From Mesorhizobium sp. 65-26 (GTDB lineage Bacteria > Pseudomonadota > Alphaproteobacteria > Rhizobiales > Rhizobiaceae), in NCBI GenBank assembly GCA_001899205.1, contig MKVL01000015.1, positions 214,300 to 278,299 of the forward strand: a DNA stretch of 64,000 bases. Reading direction: 5' to 3'. Position 1 is the first letter of the stretch, and every line of letters starts with the position of its first letter. The position numbers were made by a program, and so were the translations under genes. This document shows positions 36,160-44,250 of the stretch, in pieces. Below the pieces are notes generated by a model. That model worked only from the letters and a program-made list of their open reading frames with translations. It did no database searches and was not told where the DNA came from.

Positions 36160-37452
36160 GTGCCGCGCGATCAGGTCGAGGTCCTCGGGCATTGCCAGGC
36201 GTCCGCCGACGCCGTCTGGGCGATCGCCGGCGATTTCTGCGGGCGGTGGCATCCGGCCATCGCCACGATCCGCGCCGAGCGTGACGCGCTCGGATCGTTG
36301 ATCCGCGCCTTCACCGTGCACGGCGAGGACACGCTCTATCGCGAGCGCCTCACCTGGCTGAGCGACAGCGACCACGCGCTCGCCTACACCCATCTGCAGG
36401 GCATTGCCTCGGTCGAGGCCTACGACGCCGCCTTCACGGTGGAAGCCGCGCCCGACGGCGGCAGCCTCATCCGCTGGACCGCCACGGTCGACGCCCCCGT
36501 CGAGCGGCTGGCACCGATCTGCGGAGGCACGCGCGTCGTTTTCGAAATGGGCATCGAGGCCCTGCGTGAGCGCGCCGGCCAGGCAGCTTCAGCGCCGCGT
36601 CCCGAAGCGGTGCCGGCGCCGGCGGCTGTCGCGGACGTCGTCCTCGATGGAGCGCCCCGGCTGGCGCTCAGCGTGACGCCGCCGCGCAAGGGCCCGCTTT
36701 GCCTGTTCCTGCATGGCATCGGCGGCAACCGCCGGAACTGGCTGCCGCAACTGGGCGCCGCCGGCAATCTGATGCGCGCCGCCGCCCTCGACCTCAGGGG
36801 CTATGGCGGCAGCACGCTCGGATCGAACCAGTCGACCGTCGAGGATTATTGCGACGACATCCTGCGCGTCGCCGGGGCGCTCGGCCACGACCGGTTGGTG
36901 CTGGTCGGCCTGTCCTACGGGTCCTGGATCGCCACCTCCTTCGCCATGCGCCATCCCGATAGGCTGGCGGGGCTGGTGCTCTCAGGCGGCTGCACCGGCA
37001 TGTCCGAGGCGGGCGCGGCGGAGCGCGAGGCGTTCCGCATCAGCCGCGAGGTGCCGCTGGATGCCGGCCAGACCCCTGCCGATTTCGCCCCTTCCGTGGT
37101 CAAGGTGCTGGCCGGGCCGGATGCGACCGAGGCGGTGCGCGGCGAGCTCTTCGATTCCATGGCGGCCATCCCGGCGCGCACCTATCGAGATGCGCTGGTG
37201 TGCTTCACCAACCCGCCGGAAAAGTTCGACTTCTCGCGCCTGGCCATGCCGGTGCTGATGATGACGGGCGCGCACGACCGGCTGGCCTCGCCGGACGAGA
37301 TCCGCGGCGTCGCGAGGCGCATCTGGCGGCAGGCCGCGCGGCCCGACGCGCGCTACGAGACGATTGCCGGTGCCGGCCACGTCTGCAATGTCGAGCGGCC
37401 GGATGACTATAATCGCCTGCTCGTCGATTTCCTCGGAAGGCTGCCGCAATGA
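36160..37452 (+). CDS. SRPBCC domain fused to alpha/beta hydrolase
   Basis: 430 residues. Residues 1 to about 140 form an SRPBCC (START/polyketide-cyclase-like) domain (VEVLGHCQASADAVWAIAGD, RERLTWLSD, SLIRWTATVDAP). Residues about 165-430 form a complete alpha/beta hydrolase: CLFLHGIGGNRRNW, nucleophile elbow VGLSYGSW, Asp in TGAHDRLAS and His in AGAGHVCNVERP. The hydrolase may correspond to the N-formylmaleamate deformylase (NicD) that follows NicX in nicotinate degradation; the SRPBCC domain could bind the hydrophobic substrate. The start is GTG with GAGGTG upstream. It overlaps tetR by 4 bases. Confidence 0.8.
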   Translation: MPRDQVEVLGHCQASADAVWAIAGDFCGRWHPAIATIRAERDALGSLIRAFTVHGEDTLYRERLTWLSDSDHALAYTHLQGIASVEAYDAAFTVEAAPDGGSLIRWTATVDAPVERLAPICGGTRVVFEMGIEALRERAGQAASAPRPEAVPAPAAVADVVLDGAPRLALSVTPPRKGPLCLFLHGIGGNRRNWLPQLGAAGNLMRAAALDLRGYGGSTLGSNQSTVEDYCDDILRVAGALGHDRLVLVGLSYGSWIATSFAMRHPDRLAGLVLSGGCTGMSEAGAAEREAFRISREVPLDAGQTPADFAPSVVKVLAGPDATEAVRGELFDSMAAIPARTYRDALVCFTNPPEKFDFSRLAMPVLMMTGAHDRLASPDEIRGVARRIWRQAARPDARYETIAGAGHVCNVERPDDYNRLLVDFLGRLPQ

Positions 37453-38141
37453 CATCAGCCCTTCCGCGCCGCCAGCAGAACCGCATAGACCGTGAGCGGC
37501 GCATCCTCGAGGCCGGGCTGAAGGTCTTTGCCGAGACCGGCTATTCGGGCGCCACCATGGACGCCGTGGCGGCCGAGGCCGGCCTGTCCAAGCCGACGCT
37601 CTACCAGTATTTCGCATCCAAGGAAGCGCTGTTCGCCGCCATGATGCTCGGCAAGCGCGACCAGATGCTGGAGCTGTTCGAGCATCCCTCCGGCGGCGGC
37701 ATGGTGGCTGATCTCCTCGGCTTCGCCTGGGACTACGCCGACACCGTCATGCGCCCCGACCTGCTCTCGCTTGCCCGGCTCATCATCGGCGAGGTGCAGC
37801 GCTTCCCCGAGATCGGCCGCGCCTACCAGGCGTCCGGACCGGACCACCTCCTGCGCGGCATCATGGATTATCTTTCCGGCCAGCGGCGCGCCGGCACGCT
37901 CGCCTTCGACGATGCCGAGCTCGCCGCGCAGGATCTGTGGGGCCTCATCCTCTCGGCGCCCCGCACCCAGGCCCTCTACATGCCGGACAGCATGCCGAGC
38001 CGCGCCGAAGTGGCGCGTTACGTCAACAACGGATTGCGGGTTTTCCTGAAGGCCTATTCGACCCGGCCGGCGGAAGACCTTGCCACATTAGAGGCGCTGA
38101 TAAACGCCCAATCCCTTCAGCAGGTGGAACATGACAATTGA
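37449..38141 (+). CDS. TetR-family transcriptional regulator
   Basis: 230 residues. The N-terminal HTH RRILEAGLKVFAETGYSGATMD, then AGLSKPTLYQYFASKEALF, is classical TetR, with a C-terminal AefR-like ligand domain (ALYMPDSMPSRAEVARYV). It is embedded in the operon, overlapping both neighbours, so it is co-transcribed with the catabolic genes and may autoregulate the second transcript. Confidence 0.92.
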   Translation: MTSALPRRQQNRIDRERRILEAGLKVFAETGYSGATMDAVAAEAGLSKPTLYQYFASKEALFAAMMLGKRDQMLELFEHPSGGGMVADLLGFAWDYADTVMRPDLLSLARLIIGEVQRFPEIGRAYQASGPDHLLRGIMDYLSGQRRAGTLAFDDAELAAQDLWGLILSAPRTQALYMPDSMPSRAEVARYVNNGLRVFLKAYSTRPAEDLATLEALINAQSLQQVEHDN

Positions 38142-39471
38142 CGAATACCTGGCCGATCCGGCCAGCCGCTTTGCCACGGTCGCGATGGTCGACACCAACG
38201 GGCTTCTGCGCGGGCAGATGGTCTCCGCGGGCAGCCTTCGCGGCATCGCCCGCAACGGCATGGGCATGTCGCCGGTGACGCTGGCACTCGACCCCACCGA
38301 CGTGGTGCAGGTCATTCCCGGCATCTCCGACGGCAGCTCCGATTTCCACGACGATCCGCTGGTCATCGATCCCGCCACGACGCGCCGCCTGCCCTGGTCG
38401 AAGCCGGGCCACGACATGCTGGTGCTTGCGAATTATTCCGGCGGCACGGCGGAGCTTTGCACGCGTTCGATCCTGAAGCGGGTCCTCGATCGCGCCGGCG
38501 AGGCAGGCTTGCGTCCGCGCTACGGCATGGAGCTCGAATACACGCTGTTCGACGAGACGCCCGAAAGCGCCCGCGCCAAGGGCTATCGCAACCTCAAGAC
38601 CGCGACCCAGCACAACAGCCACGACCTCGTCCTCTACCAGGTGCAGCAGACCGAATGGTACGAGGCCGTGGCCGCGATGTGCGAGGCGTTGCGCATCGAC
38701 CTGGCCAAGATGCACGAGGAGATCGGCGGCGGCTTCCTCGAGGCCTGCATTTCCGCCGGCGAGGGGCTGGAGCCGGCCGACCAGCTCATCCTGCTCAAGA
38801 ATTTCCTGCGCGCGCTGGCGCAGCGGCAGGGCAAGTGCGTCACCTTCATGCCGCGCTGGACAGAGGCCGCCGACAGCCAGTCGATCCACGTCCACATTTC
38901 GCTGAAGGACAAGGACGGCAAGTCGGTCTTCCACGACCCGTCGCAGAAGAACGGCGTCTCGCAGACGTTCCGCCACTTCATCGGTGGCATGCAGGCCTAT
39001 GTCGGCGACATGACGCTGATCTTCCAGCCGACGGTCAATTCCTATCGCCGCTTCGCGCCGGGCACTTTCGCGCCGCCCGGCCTCACCTGGGGCTTCGAGA
39101 ACCGCACGACCTGTTTCCGCATCGTCGGCCATGACGCCGGCTCGCTGCGCGTCGAGAACCGCCTGCCCGGCGCCGACACCAACCCGTATCTCACCGTCGC
39201 CGCCACCATTGCGGCGGGCATCGCCGGCATCATCGACAAGATCGAGCCGGAGCCGGAGACCCTCGGCAATGGCTATTCGCAGGAGGCGCCGCGCGACTTC
39301 GCGCGCTCCATGCCCGAGGCGATCGACCGCCTGCGCCGCTCGACCTTCGCCGGCGACTGGCTCGGCGCGCGCTTCGTCGAGGCCTTCTGCTCGACGCGCG
39401 AGAGCCAGCACAACGAATTCCGTCGCAAGGTACCCGACGTGGAACTGGAACGCTTCTTCGACCTGGGGTGA
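38131..39471 (+). CDS. glutamine synthetase-like gamma-glutamyl ligase
   Basis: 446 residues with the GS catalytic fold: YGMELEYTLFDE (Glu metal ligands), HEEIGGGFLEACIS, QSIHVHISLKDKDG, PTVNSYRRFAPGTFAP and the Arg-containing NRLPGADTNPYLTVAAT. Divergent GS proteins in catabolic clusters (PuuA, isopropylamine and aniline glutamylases) ligate glutamate to an amine, and the absence of the classical adenylylation Tyr loop supports a catabolic role. It suggests an amine substrate enters or leaves this pathway as a gamma-glutamyl conjugate. It overlaps tetR by 11 bases and the next gene by 4. Confidence 0.85.
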   Translation: MTIDEYLADPASRFATVAMVDTNGLLRGQMVSAGSLRGIARNGMGMSPVTLALDPTDVVQVIPGISDGSSDFHDDPLVIDPATTRRLPWSKPGHDMLVLANYSGGTAELCTRSILKRVLDRAGEAGLRPRYGMELEYTLFDETPESARAKGYRNLKTATQHNSHDLVLYQVQQTEWYEAVAAMCEALRIDLAKMHEEIGGGFLEACISAGEGLEPADQLILLKNFLRALAQRQGKCVTFMPRWTEAADSQSIHVHISLKDKDGKSVFHDPSQKNGVSQTFRHFIGGMQAYVGDMTLIFQPTVNSYRRFAPGTFAPPGLTWGFENRTTCFRIVGHDAGSLRVENRLPGADTNPYLTVAATIAAGIAGIIDKIEPEPETLGNGYSQEAPRDFARSMPEAIDRLRRSTFAGDWLGARFVEAFCSTRESQHNEFRRKVPDVELERFFDLG

Positions 39472-40637
39472 ACGACATGACCGCCGATCTGCGAACCCGC
39501 TTCCTGGAAGGCATGAGCCGCGTCGCGTCGGCCGTCACCGTCGTGACCACCGACGGGGACGCGGGCCGGTTCGGCGTCACCGTTTCGTCCATGACCTCGG
39601 TATCGGCCGACTCCAGCCGGCCCTCGCTGTTGGTCAGCGTCCATCACCTCAGCCCCGCCTGCGAGGCGATCAAGAAGAACCGGCGCTTCTGCGCCAATGT
39701 GCTGAGCGGCAACCAGAGCTTCGTCTCCGATCTCTTCTCCGGCCGCCTCAAGCATCTCAACGAGGACAGGTTCGGCGCCATCGCCTGGCATGCCGGCGCC
39801 ACCGGCGCGCCGATCATCGACGGCGCCGTCGTCTCGCTCGACTGCGAGGTGAAGACCGCGCTTTTGTGGGGCACGCATTTCATCTTCATCGGCGAGGTCG
39901 AGCAGATCGAGCTGTCGGCCCAGCGCTCGCCGCTCGTCTACGCCAACAGGGGCTACCGGCGCGCCGTTCCGATCGCGCCGGACGAGCATCAGCCGCATCG
40001 TCCGGAAAGCCAGATCAGCATCGGCTTCTTCATCACGTTGGGCCCGCAATTCGTGCCGGGCCTCGTCGCCGATTTCGCCGGCCAGCGGCCCGACGTCGAC
40101 ATCCGGCTGCTTGAGGCCGATCATGACGACCTCGTCGAGCAGATGCGCGCCGGCAGGATCGACGCGGCCATCACCTTCGGCCAGGTGAGCGAGCCCGACC
40201 TCGATGTCGAGTTGGTGTGCCCTCCGGCGCCGCACGTGCTGCTGGGCACCAGCCATCCGCTGGCCTCGCGCGCCAGCCTGCGGCTCGCTGATCTTGCCGA
40301 CCAGCCGATGATCCTGCTCGACTTCCCGTCCGTGCGCTCGGCCAACGCGGCACTGTTCGGTCGCCACGGCCTGAAGCCGGTCATCCGCTTCCAGTCGCCG
40401 TCGCTTGCCATGGTGCGCGGCCTCGTCGCGCAGGGCCTGGGCTATTCGATCGTGCCGCAGGCGCCCCAGACCCGCAACGCGCCCGACGGCACGGAGATCC
40501 TGGCGATACCGCTCGACGAGGAGTTTCCGGAGGGCGCGGTGGTGTCGATCGCGCAGCGCGCCGACCGGCGCAGCGAGCTGGCGAAGGACTTTCTTGCCCG
40601 CTGCCGGGCCTCTTTCGGACAGGCGGGCCGGCAATGA
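39468..40637 (+). CDS. flavin reductase fused to a LysR-type effector-binding domain
   Basis: 389 residues. Residues about 5-165 are a flavin reductase (RVASAVTVVTTDGDAGRFG, TVSSMTSVSADSSRPSLLVS, FCANVLSG, TALLWGTHFIFIGEV). Residues about 178-385 are a periplasmic-binding-like LysR effector domain (ISIGFFITLGPQFVPGLVADF, LEADHDDLVEQMRAGRIDAAI, MVRGLVAQGLGYSIVP). No helix-turn-helix exists, so it is not a LysR regulator. The frame is continuous through the junction around 40000-40025. The GTG start overlaps the GS-like stop (GTGA); ATG at 39477 is an alternative. A ligand-controlled reductase feeding a monooxygenase is inferred. Confidence 0.82.
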   Translation: MNDMTADLRTRFLEGMSRVASAVTVVTTDGDAGRFGVTVSSMTSVSADSSRPSLLVSVHHLSPACEAIKKNRRFCANVLSGNQSFVSDLFSGRLKHLNEDRFGAIAWHAGATGAPIIDGAVVSLDCEVKTALLWGTHFIFIGEVEQIELSAQRSPLVYANRGYRRAVPIAPDEHQPHRPESQISIGFFITLGPQFVPGLVADFAGQRPDVDIRLLEADHDDLVEQMRAGRIDAAITFGQVSEPDLDVELVCPPAPHVLLGTSHPLASRASLRLADLADQPMILLDFPSVRSANAALFGRHGLKPVIRFQSPSLAMVRGLVAQGLGYSIVPQAPQTRNAPDGTEILAIPLDEEFPEGAVVSIAQRADRRSELAKDFLARCRASFGQAGRQ

Positions 40638-40730
40638 GACGGCGCGGGGGACCGAAGCCGGCAAATGGTGAGGCAACAAGGCGCGAAACGCGCCGGAGCG
40701 AATTTGGGGAACACAGGAGGAGAATGACAG

Positions 40731-42164
40731 ATGAGTATCGCGGGGACAAACGAGCTTCGTAGGAATTCCCTCGGCCTGCTGGCCGTGACATTCATGGTGA
40801 TTTCGGCTGCGGCGCCACTGACCGGCGTCGCGGGCGCCATGCCGCTGGCCTTCATGCTGGGCAACGGCGCCGGCATCCCGGCAACCTTCGTCTTCGTGAC
40901 GCTGGTGATGCTGGCCTTCTCTGCCGGTTACGTCGCCATGTCGCGGCACGTCACCAATGCGGGCGCCTTCTATGCCTACGCCGCGCGCGGCCTTGGCGGG
41001 CGCACCGCCGGCGCCATCGCCATCGTGGCGCTCGTCGCCTATAACGCCATGCAGTTCGGCTTGATCGGCCTGCTCGGCGGCATCGCGTCCGGCGTCTTCG
41101 GCGAACTCGGTCTGACGCTTCCCTGGTGGGGCTGGAGCCTGATCGCGGTGCTTCTCGTCGGCATCCTCGGCTATCGCCAGGTCGACCTGTCGGCCAAGGT
41201 CCTGGTCGCGGCGGTGGTGCTGGAATACGTGGTCGTGCTGATCGTCGACTTTGCTATCCTGAGCAAGGGCGGCGCCAGCGGCCTGGCGCTGAACATCTTC
41301 GATCCGAAGGCCATGTTCTCCGGCTCGCTGACGGCGGCCGTACTGTTCTGCCTGGGATCCTTCATCGGCTTCGAGGCGACGACGATCTATGCCGAGGAGG
41401 CTCGCGAGCCGGAAAAGACCATCCCGCGCGCCACTTACCTCTCGGTCCTCATGATCGGCGTGTTCTTCGTCTTTACCACCTGGCTGATGATCGTCGGCGT
41501 CGGCGCCGACAAGCTGGTGCCGACCATCCAGGCGCTGCCCGATCCGTCGGCGTTCTTCTTCAACCTCGCCGCTGAATATGTCGGTGGCCCGGTGCCGACC
41601 ATCGCCGGCCTGTTGCTGGTCTCCAGCCTGTTCGCGGCGCTGTCGGCCTTCCACAATTACATCGCCCGCTACAGCTACGTCGCCGGCCGCGAGGGACTGC
41701 TACCGGCTGCCTTCGGCCGCACCCACGACGCCCACCAGAGCCCGCATGTCGGCTCCGTGGTCCAGACCATCGGCGCGCTCATCGTGCTGGCCATTTTCGC
41801 CGGCCTCGGGCTTGATCCGGTGCTCAACATGTTCACCTGGATCAGCCAGATCGGCACGCTCGGCGTGCTCGGCATGATGACGGTCACCTCGCTCGCGGTC
41901 ATCGTCTTCTTCCTCCGTCAGGGCTCTGGTGGGTCGGCGTTGACGACGCTGGTGCTGCCGCTGGTTTCCGGCATCGTGATGGCGGGGCTGTTCGTCTACA
42001 TCTTCCTGAACTTCGGCGATCTCACCGGCACCACCGGTGGCGCGCTCGGCATCATCCTGCCGGCGCTGATCCCGGCTGCGGCCATCGTCGGCTACCTCTT
42101 GGCGCTCCGCCTGGAAAAGGCCGACCCGGCGCGCTTCGCCAACATGGGGCGCAACCGCAACTGA
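40731..42164 (+). CDS. APC-superfamily amino acid/amine permease
   Basis: 477 residues with about twelve to fourteen membrane segments. The N-terminus TFMVISAAAPLTGVAGAMPL, GRTAGAIAIVALVAYNAMQ and the later GFEATTIYAEEAREPEKTIPRATY are the APC hallmarks. It likely imports the amine or amino-acid-like substrate of the cluster. GGAGGAGAAT precedes the start. A second permease with the same local sequence in most positions begins at 63417. Confidence 0.9.
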   Translation: MSIAGTNELRRNSLGLLAVTFMVISAAAPLTGVAGAMPLAFMLGNGAGIPATFVFVTLVMLAFSAGYVAMSRHVTNAGAFYAYAARGLGGRTAGAIAIVALVAYNAMQFGLIGLLGGIASGVFGELGLTLPWWGWSLIAVLLVGILGYRQVDLSAKVLVAAVVLEYVVVLIVDFAILSKGGASGLALNIFDPKAMFSGSLTAAVLFCLGSFIGFEATTIYAEEAREPEKTIPRATYLSVLMIGVFFVFTTWLMIVGVGADKLVPTIQALPDPSAFFFNLAAEYVGGPVPTIAGLLLVSSLFAALSAFHNYIARYSYVAGREGLLPAAFGRTHDAHQSPHVGSVVQTIGALIVLAIFAGLGLDPVLNMFTWISQIGTLGVLGMMTVTSLAVIVFFLRQGSGGSALTTLVLPLVSGIVMAGLFVYIFLNFGDLTGTTGGALGIILPALIPAAAIVGYLLALRLEKADPARFANMGRNRN

Positions 42165-42249
42165 TCGATGCGAAACGTGCCGCGCCGCTCCGCGGCGACG
42201 GCGACATATCTTATGACGAAGCGCGGCGCCCGGCCGGTTTCGGTCCAAC

Positions 42250-42279
42250 ATGGGGCTCGGCTCGCAAGCCGGGCCCCAT
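42250..42279 (+). terminator. terminator-like hairpin after the APC permease
   Basis: ATGGGGC-T-CGGCT pairs with AGCCG-G-GCCCCAT around a CGCA loop: a 13-pair stem with one T-G wobble, 85 bases after the stop codon. It is followed by TGCTATTTG, not a U-run, so efficiency is uncertain. Confidence 0.6.
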
Positions 42280-42434
42280 TGCTATTTGAAGTCGGTTTCC
42301 TCGACCGGGCCGTGTCCCGGCACAGGCATCCGCGACCCAGGCGCGTCGTCGGCGGCGTGCCGTCGGTGGGCAAGCTTTCCCGGACGGCGCGACGCGCGCG
42401 AACAATGCCGGATATGCCGCATGATTTGCCTTGT

Positions 42435-42456
42435 CGTGCAAAAAAACCGTTGCACG
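42435..42456. promoter_or_regulatory. inverted repeat, operator candidate
   Basis: CGTGCAA and TTGCACG arms separated by AAAAACCG lie about 70-90 bases upstream of the SBP start. The repeat could be a binding site for the MarR protein encoded at the far end of this gene block (50716-51189) or for another regulator. Confidence 0.4.
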
Positions 42457-42527
42457 TCGCGTCGCTTGCGCTAAAGTCAATTACACGAATATTCCATGGA
42501 AATGGACATAAAAAAGGGGAACATCAA

Positions 42528-44129
42528 ATGACCGACCAGAACAAGGAATCCGTCAAGGACGCTGCCGGCTCCCAGTTGCGTCTCGGCCGTCGAACCGTGC
42601 TGAAGGGTGGCGTCGCCACCGGCCTGATGCTCGGCGCGGCCAGTTTCATGAAATTCTCCGAAACGGCGGCGGCGGCGACGCAGGAACCCAAGCGTGGCGG
42701 GACGCTGCGCCTGGCCTACACGAGTGGCACCGTTCGCGAGACGCTGGATCCGGCGCGCCTGCGCGAAGGCAACGAATCCATGTACTGCGCCAACATCTAT
42801 GACCGTTTGCTGCGGATCGAGAACGATTTCAGCGTGTCCGCCGAGCTTGCCGAGAAGTGGGACGCCAACGCGGATGGCTCGGCCTGGACCTTTGTGCTTC
42901 GCGACGGCCTCAAATTCTCCGACGGGACTCCGCTGACGTCGGAGGATGTCGCCTACAGTTTTTCAAGGCTGCTCGATGCGGCGACGAAATCCCCCAGCTT
43001 TGCCGGCCTGTCGCAGATGCTGGATACCAGCGGCATAGAGGTTCGCGACGCCCGCACCATCGCTTTCAAGCTGAAGAGCGCAAACACTGTTTTTCCGCAA
43101 CAGATTGCCACCCGCAACTTCGCGGTGGTGAAAAAGGGTACCACGGAGTTCAAGGTCGAGACTGCCATCGGCTCCGGCCCGTTCAAGATCGCCAGCTTCG
43201 CGCCGGGCGAGAGCTGGGAACTGGTCCGCAATCCGAACTACTGGCGCGCCGGGCTGCCCTATCTCGACGGTATCCGGCAGGTAAAGATCGACGAGCCGGC
43301 CACCTTGGTCCAGTCGCTGCTGTCGGGCCAGTCGGATGTCATAGGCCAGGTCGGACCCGCCCAGGTGCGCCAGGTCGACGGTTCGCCAGGAGCACACATC
43401 GTATCCAGCCCGAATTCCGGCTTCATGTATGTGGTCATGGACATGACCCAGGCCCCGTTCGACGACCCCAAGGTCATCAAGGCGGTCAAGGCGGCGGTCG
43501 ACAGGCAGGCTTTGTTGAATATCGTCTTCCAGGGACACGGCACTCTCACCAGCGATGTCAATGTCTGGCCCGGGCATCCGTCCTATCCGCCTGGCCTTGG
43601 CGTTCGCGCGCAGAACATCGAGGAAGCCAAGCGGCTCCTCGCTGAGGCAGGCCATCCGAACGGGATCGACCTCCAGCTTTACACATCGCCAAGTCTCTCC
43701 GGAATGGTGGAGATGGCCACGGCCTTCGCCGAGATAGTGAGGCCGGCCGGCATTCGCGTCGCCATTCAGCAGGAAAATTCCGGCACCTATTGGAGCCAGG
43801 TCTGGCAGACCAAGCCCATGTACATCAGCTACAGCGGCGCTCGTCCTCCGGTCGCGACGATAGGCAATCTCTACGTCACCAAGCCTGCCTACGCGGAGAC
43901 CAAGATCAGCAATCCCGAGATCGACAAGCTGCTTGCGGAGGTGTGCGCCTCCCTCGACGAGAACAAGCAGAACGAGCTCCTCCAGGAGGCCTGGTCAATC
44001 GTCGCCGACCAGGCTGGCGCGAGCATATCCTTTGCGCTCAACCAGCTTTGGGGCATGCGGAAGACGGTGCAGGGCGTCAAACCGCACAGCGAGGACAATC
44101 TGCAGTTTCACGAGGCGCACATCGCCTAG
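42528..44129 (+). CDS. Dpp/Opp-type ABC transporter substrate-binding protein with Tat-like signal
   Basis: About 533 residues. A twin-arginine-type leader LGRRTVLKGGVATGLMLGAA (RR followed by x-V-L-K) ends near AAAATQEP. The family 5 binding domain then shows GGTLRLAYTSG, LAEKWDANADGSAWTFVLR, GLKFSDGTPLTSEDVAYSF and SGPFKIASFAPGESWELVRN. Ligands of the family are peptides, opines, glycosides or other amphipathic compounds. AGGGGA precedes the ATG at 42528. It heads a run of same-strand genes to 50712. Confidence 0.9.
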   Translation: MTDQNKESVKDAAGSQLRLGRRTVLKGGVATGLMLGAASFMKFSETAAAATQEPKRGGTLRLAYTSGTVRETLDPARLREGNESMYCANIYDRLLRIENDFSVSAELAEKWDANADGSAWTFVLRDGLKFSDGTPLTSEDVAYSFSRLLDAATKSPSFAGLSQMLDTSGIEVRDARTIAFKLKSANTVFPQQIATRNFAVVKKGTTEFKVETAIGSGPFKIASFAPGESWELVRNPNYWRAGLPYLDGIRQVKIDEPATLVQSLLSGQSDVIGQVGPAQVRQVDGSPGAHIVSSPNSGFMYVVMDMTQAPFDDPKVIKAVKAAVDRQALLNIVFQGHGTLTSDVNVWPGHPSYPPGLGVRAQNIEEAKRLLAEAGHPNGIDLQLYTSPSLSGMVEMATAFAEIVRPAGIRVAIQQENSGTYWSQVWQTKPMYISYSGARPPVATIGNLYVTKPAYAETKISNPEIDKLLAEVCASLDENKQNELLQEAWSIVADQAGASISFALNQLWGMRKTVQGVKPHSEDNLQFHEAHIA

Positions 44130-44250
44130 GGCGGGATGGATTGAGAATGGGTTGGCCTTCCCGACCGATCTCTTGGATCCAGCCGCATTCGTGCTGCGCC
44201 GGGTGGTGCCACCCGGTCGCAGGATTCCCCAGGCACGTGCCAAGACAGCC

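Larger units (their letters stand above)
42165..42527. other. intergenic region of about 360 bases before the peptide transporter
   Basis: It contains a terminator-like hairpin for the permease (42250-42279), a 7-bp-arm inverted repeat CGTGCAA/TTGCACG (42435-42456), the palindrome TTCCATGGAA (42492-42501) and an AT-rich promoter zone before the SBP. No gene is recognisable. Confidence 0.55.

Noticed and set aside
39273-41654. 793-residue minus-strand open frame
   Set aside because: It is antisense to three well-supported genes (GS-like ligase, reductase-LysR fusion, permease) and shows the low-complexity Arg/Asp/Gly/Ala composition of GC-rich shadows.
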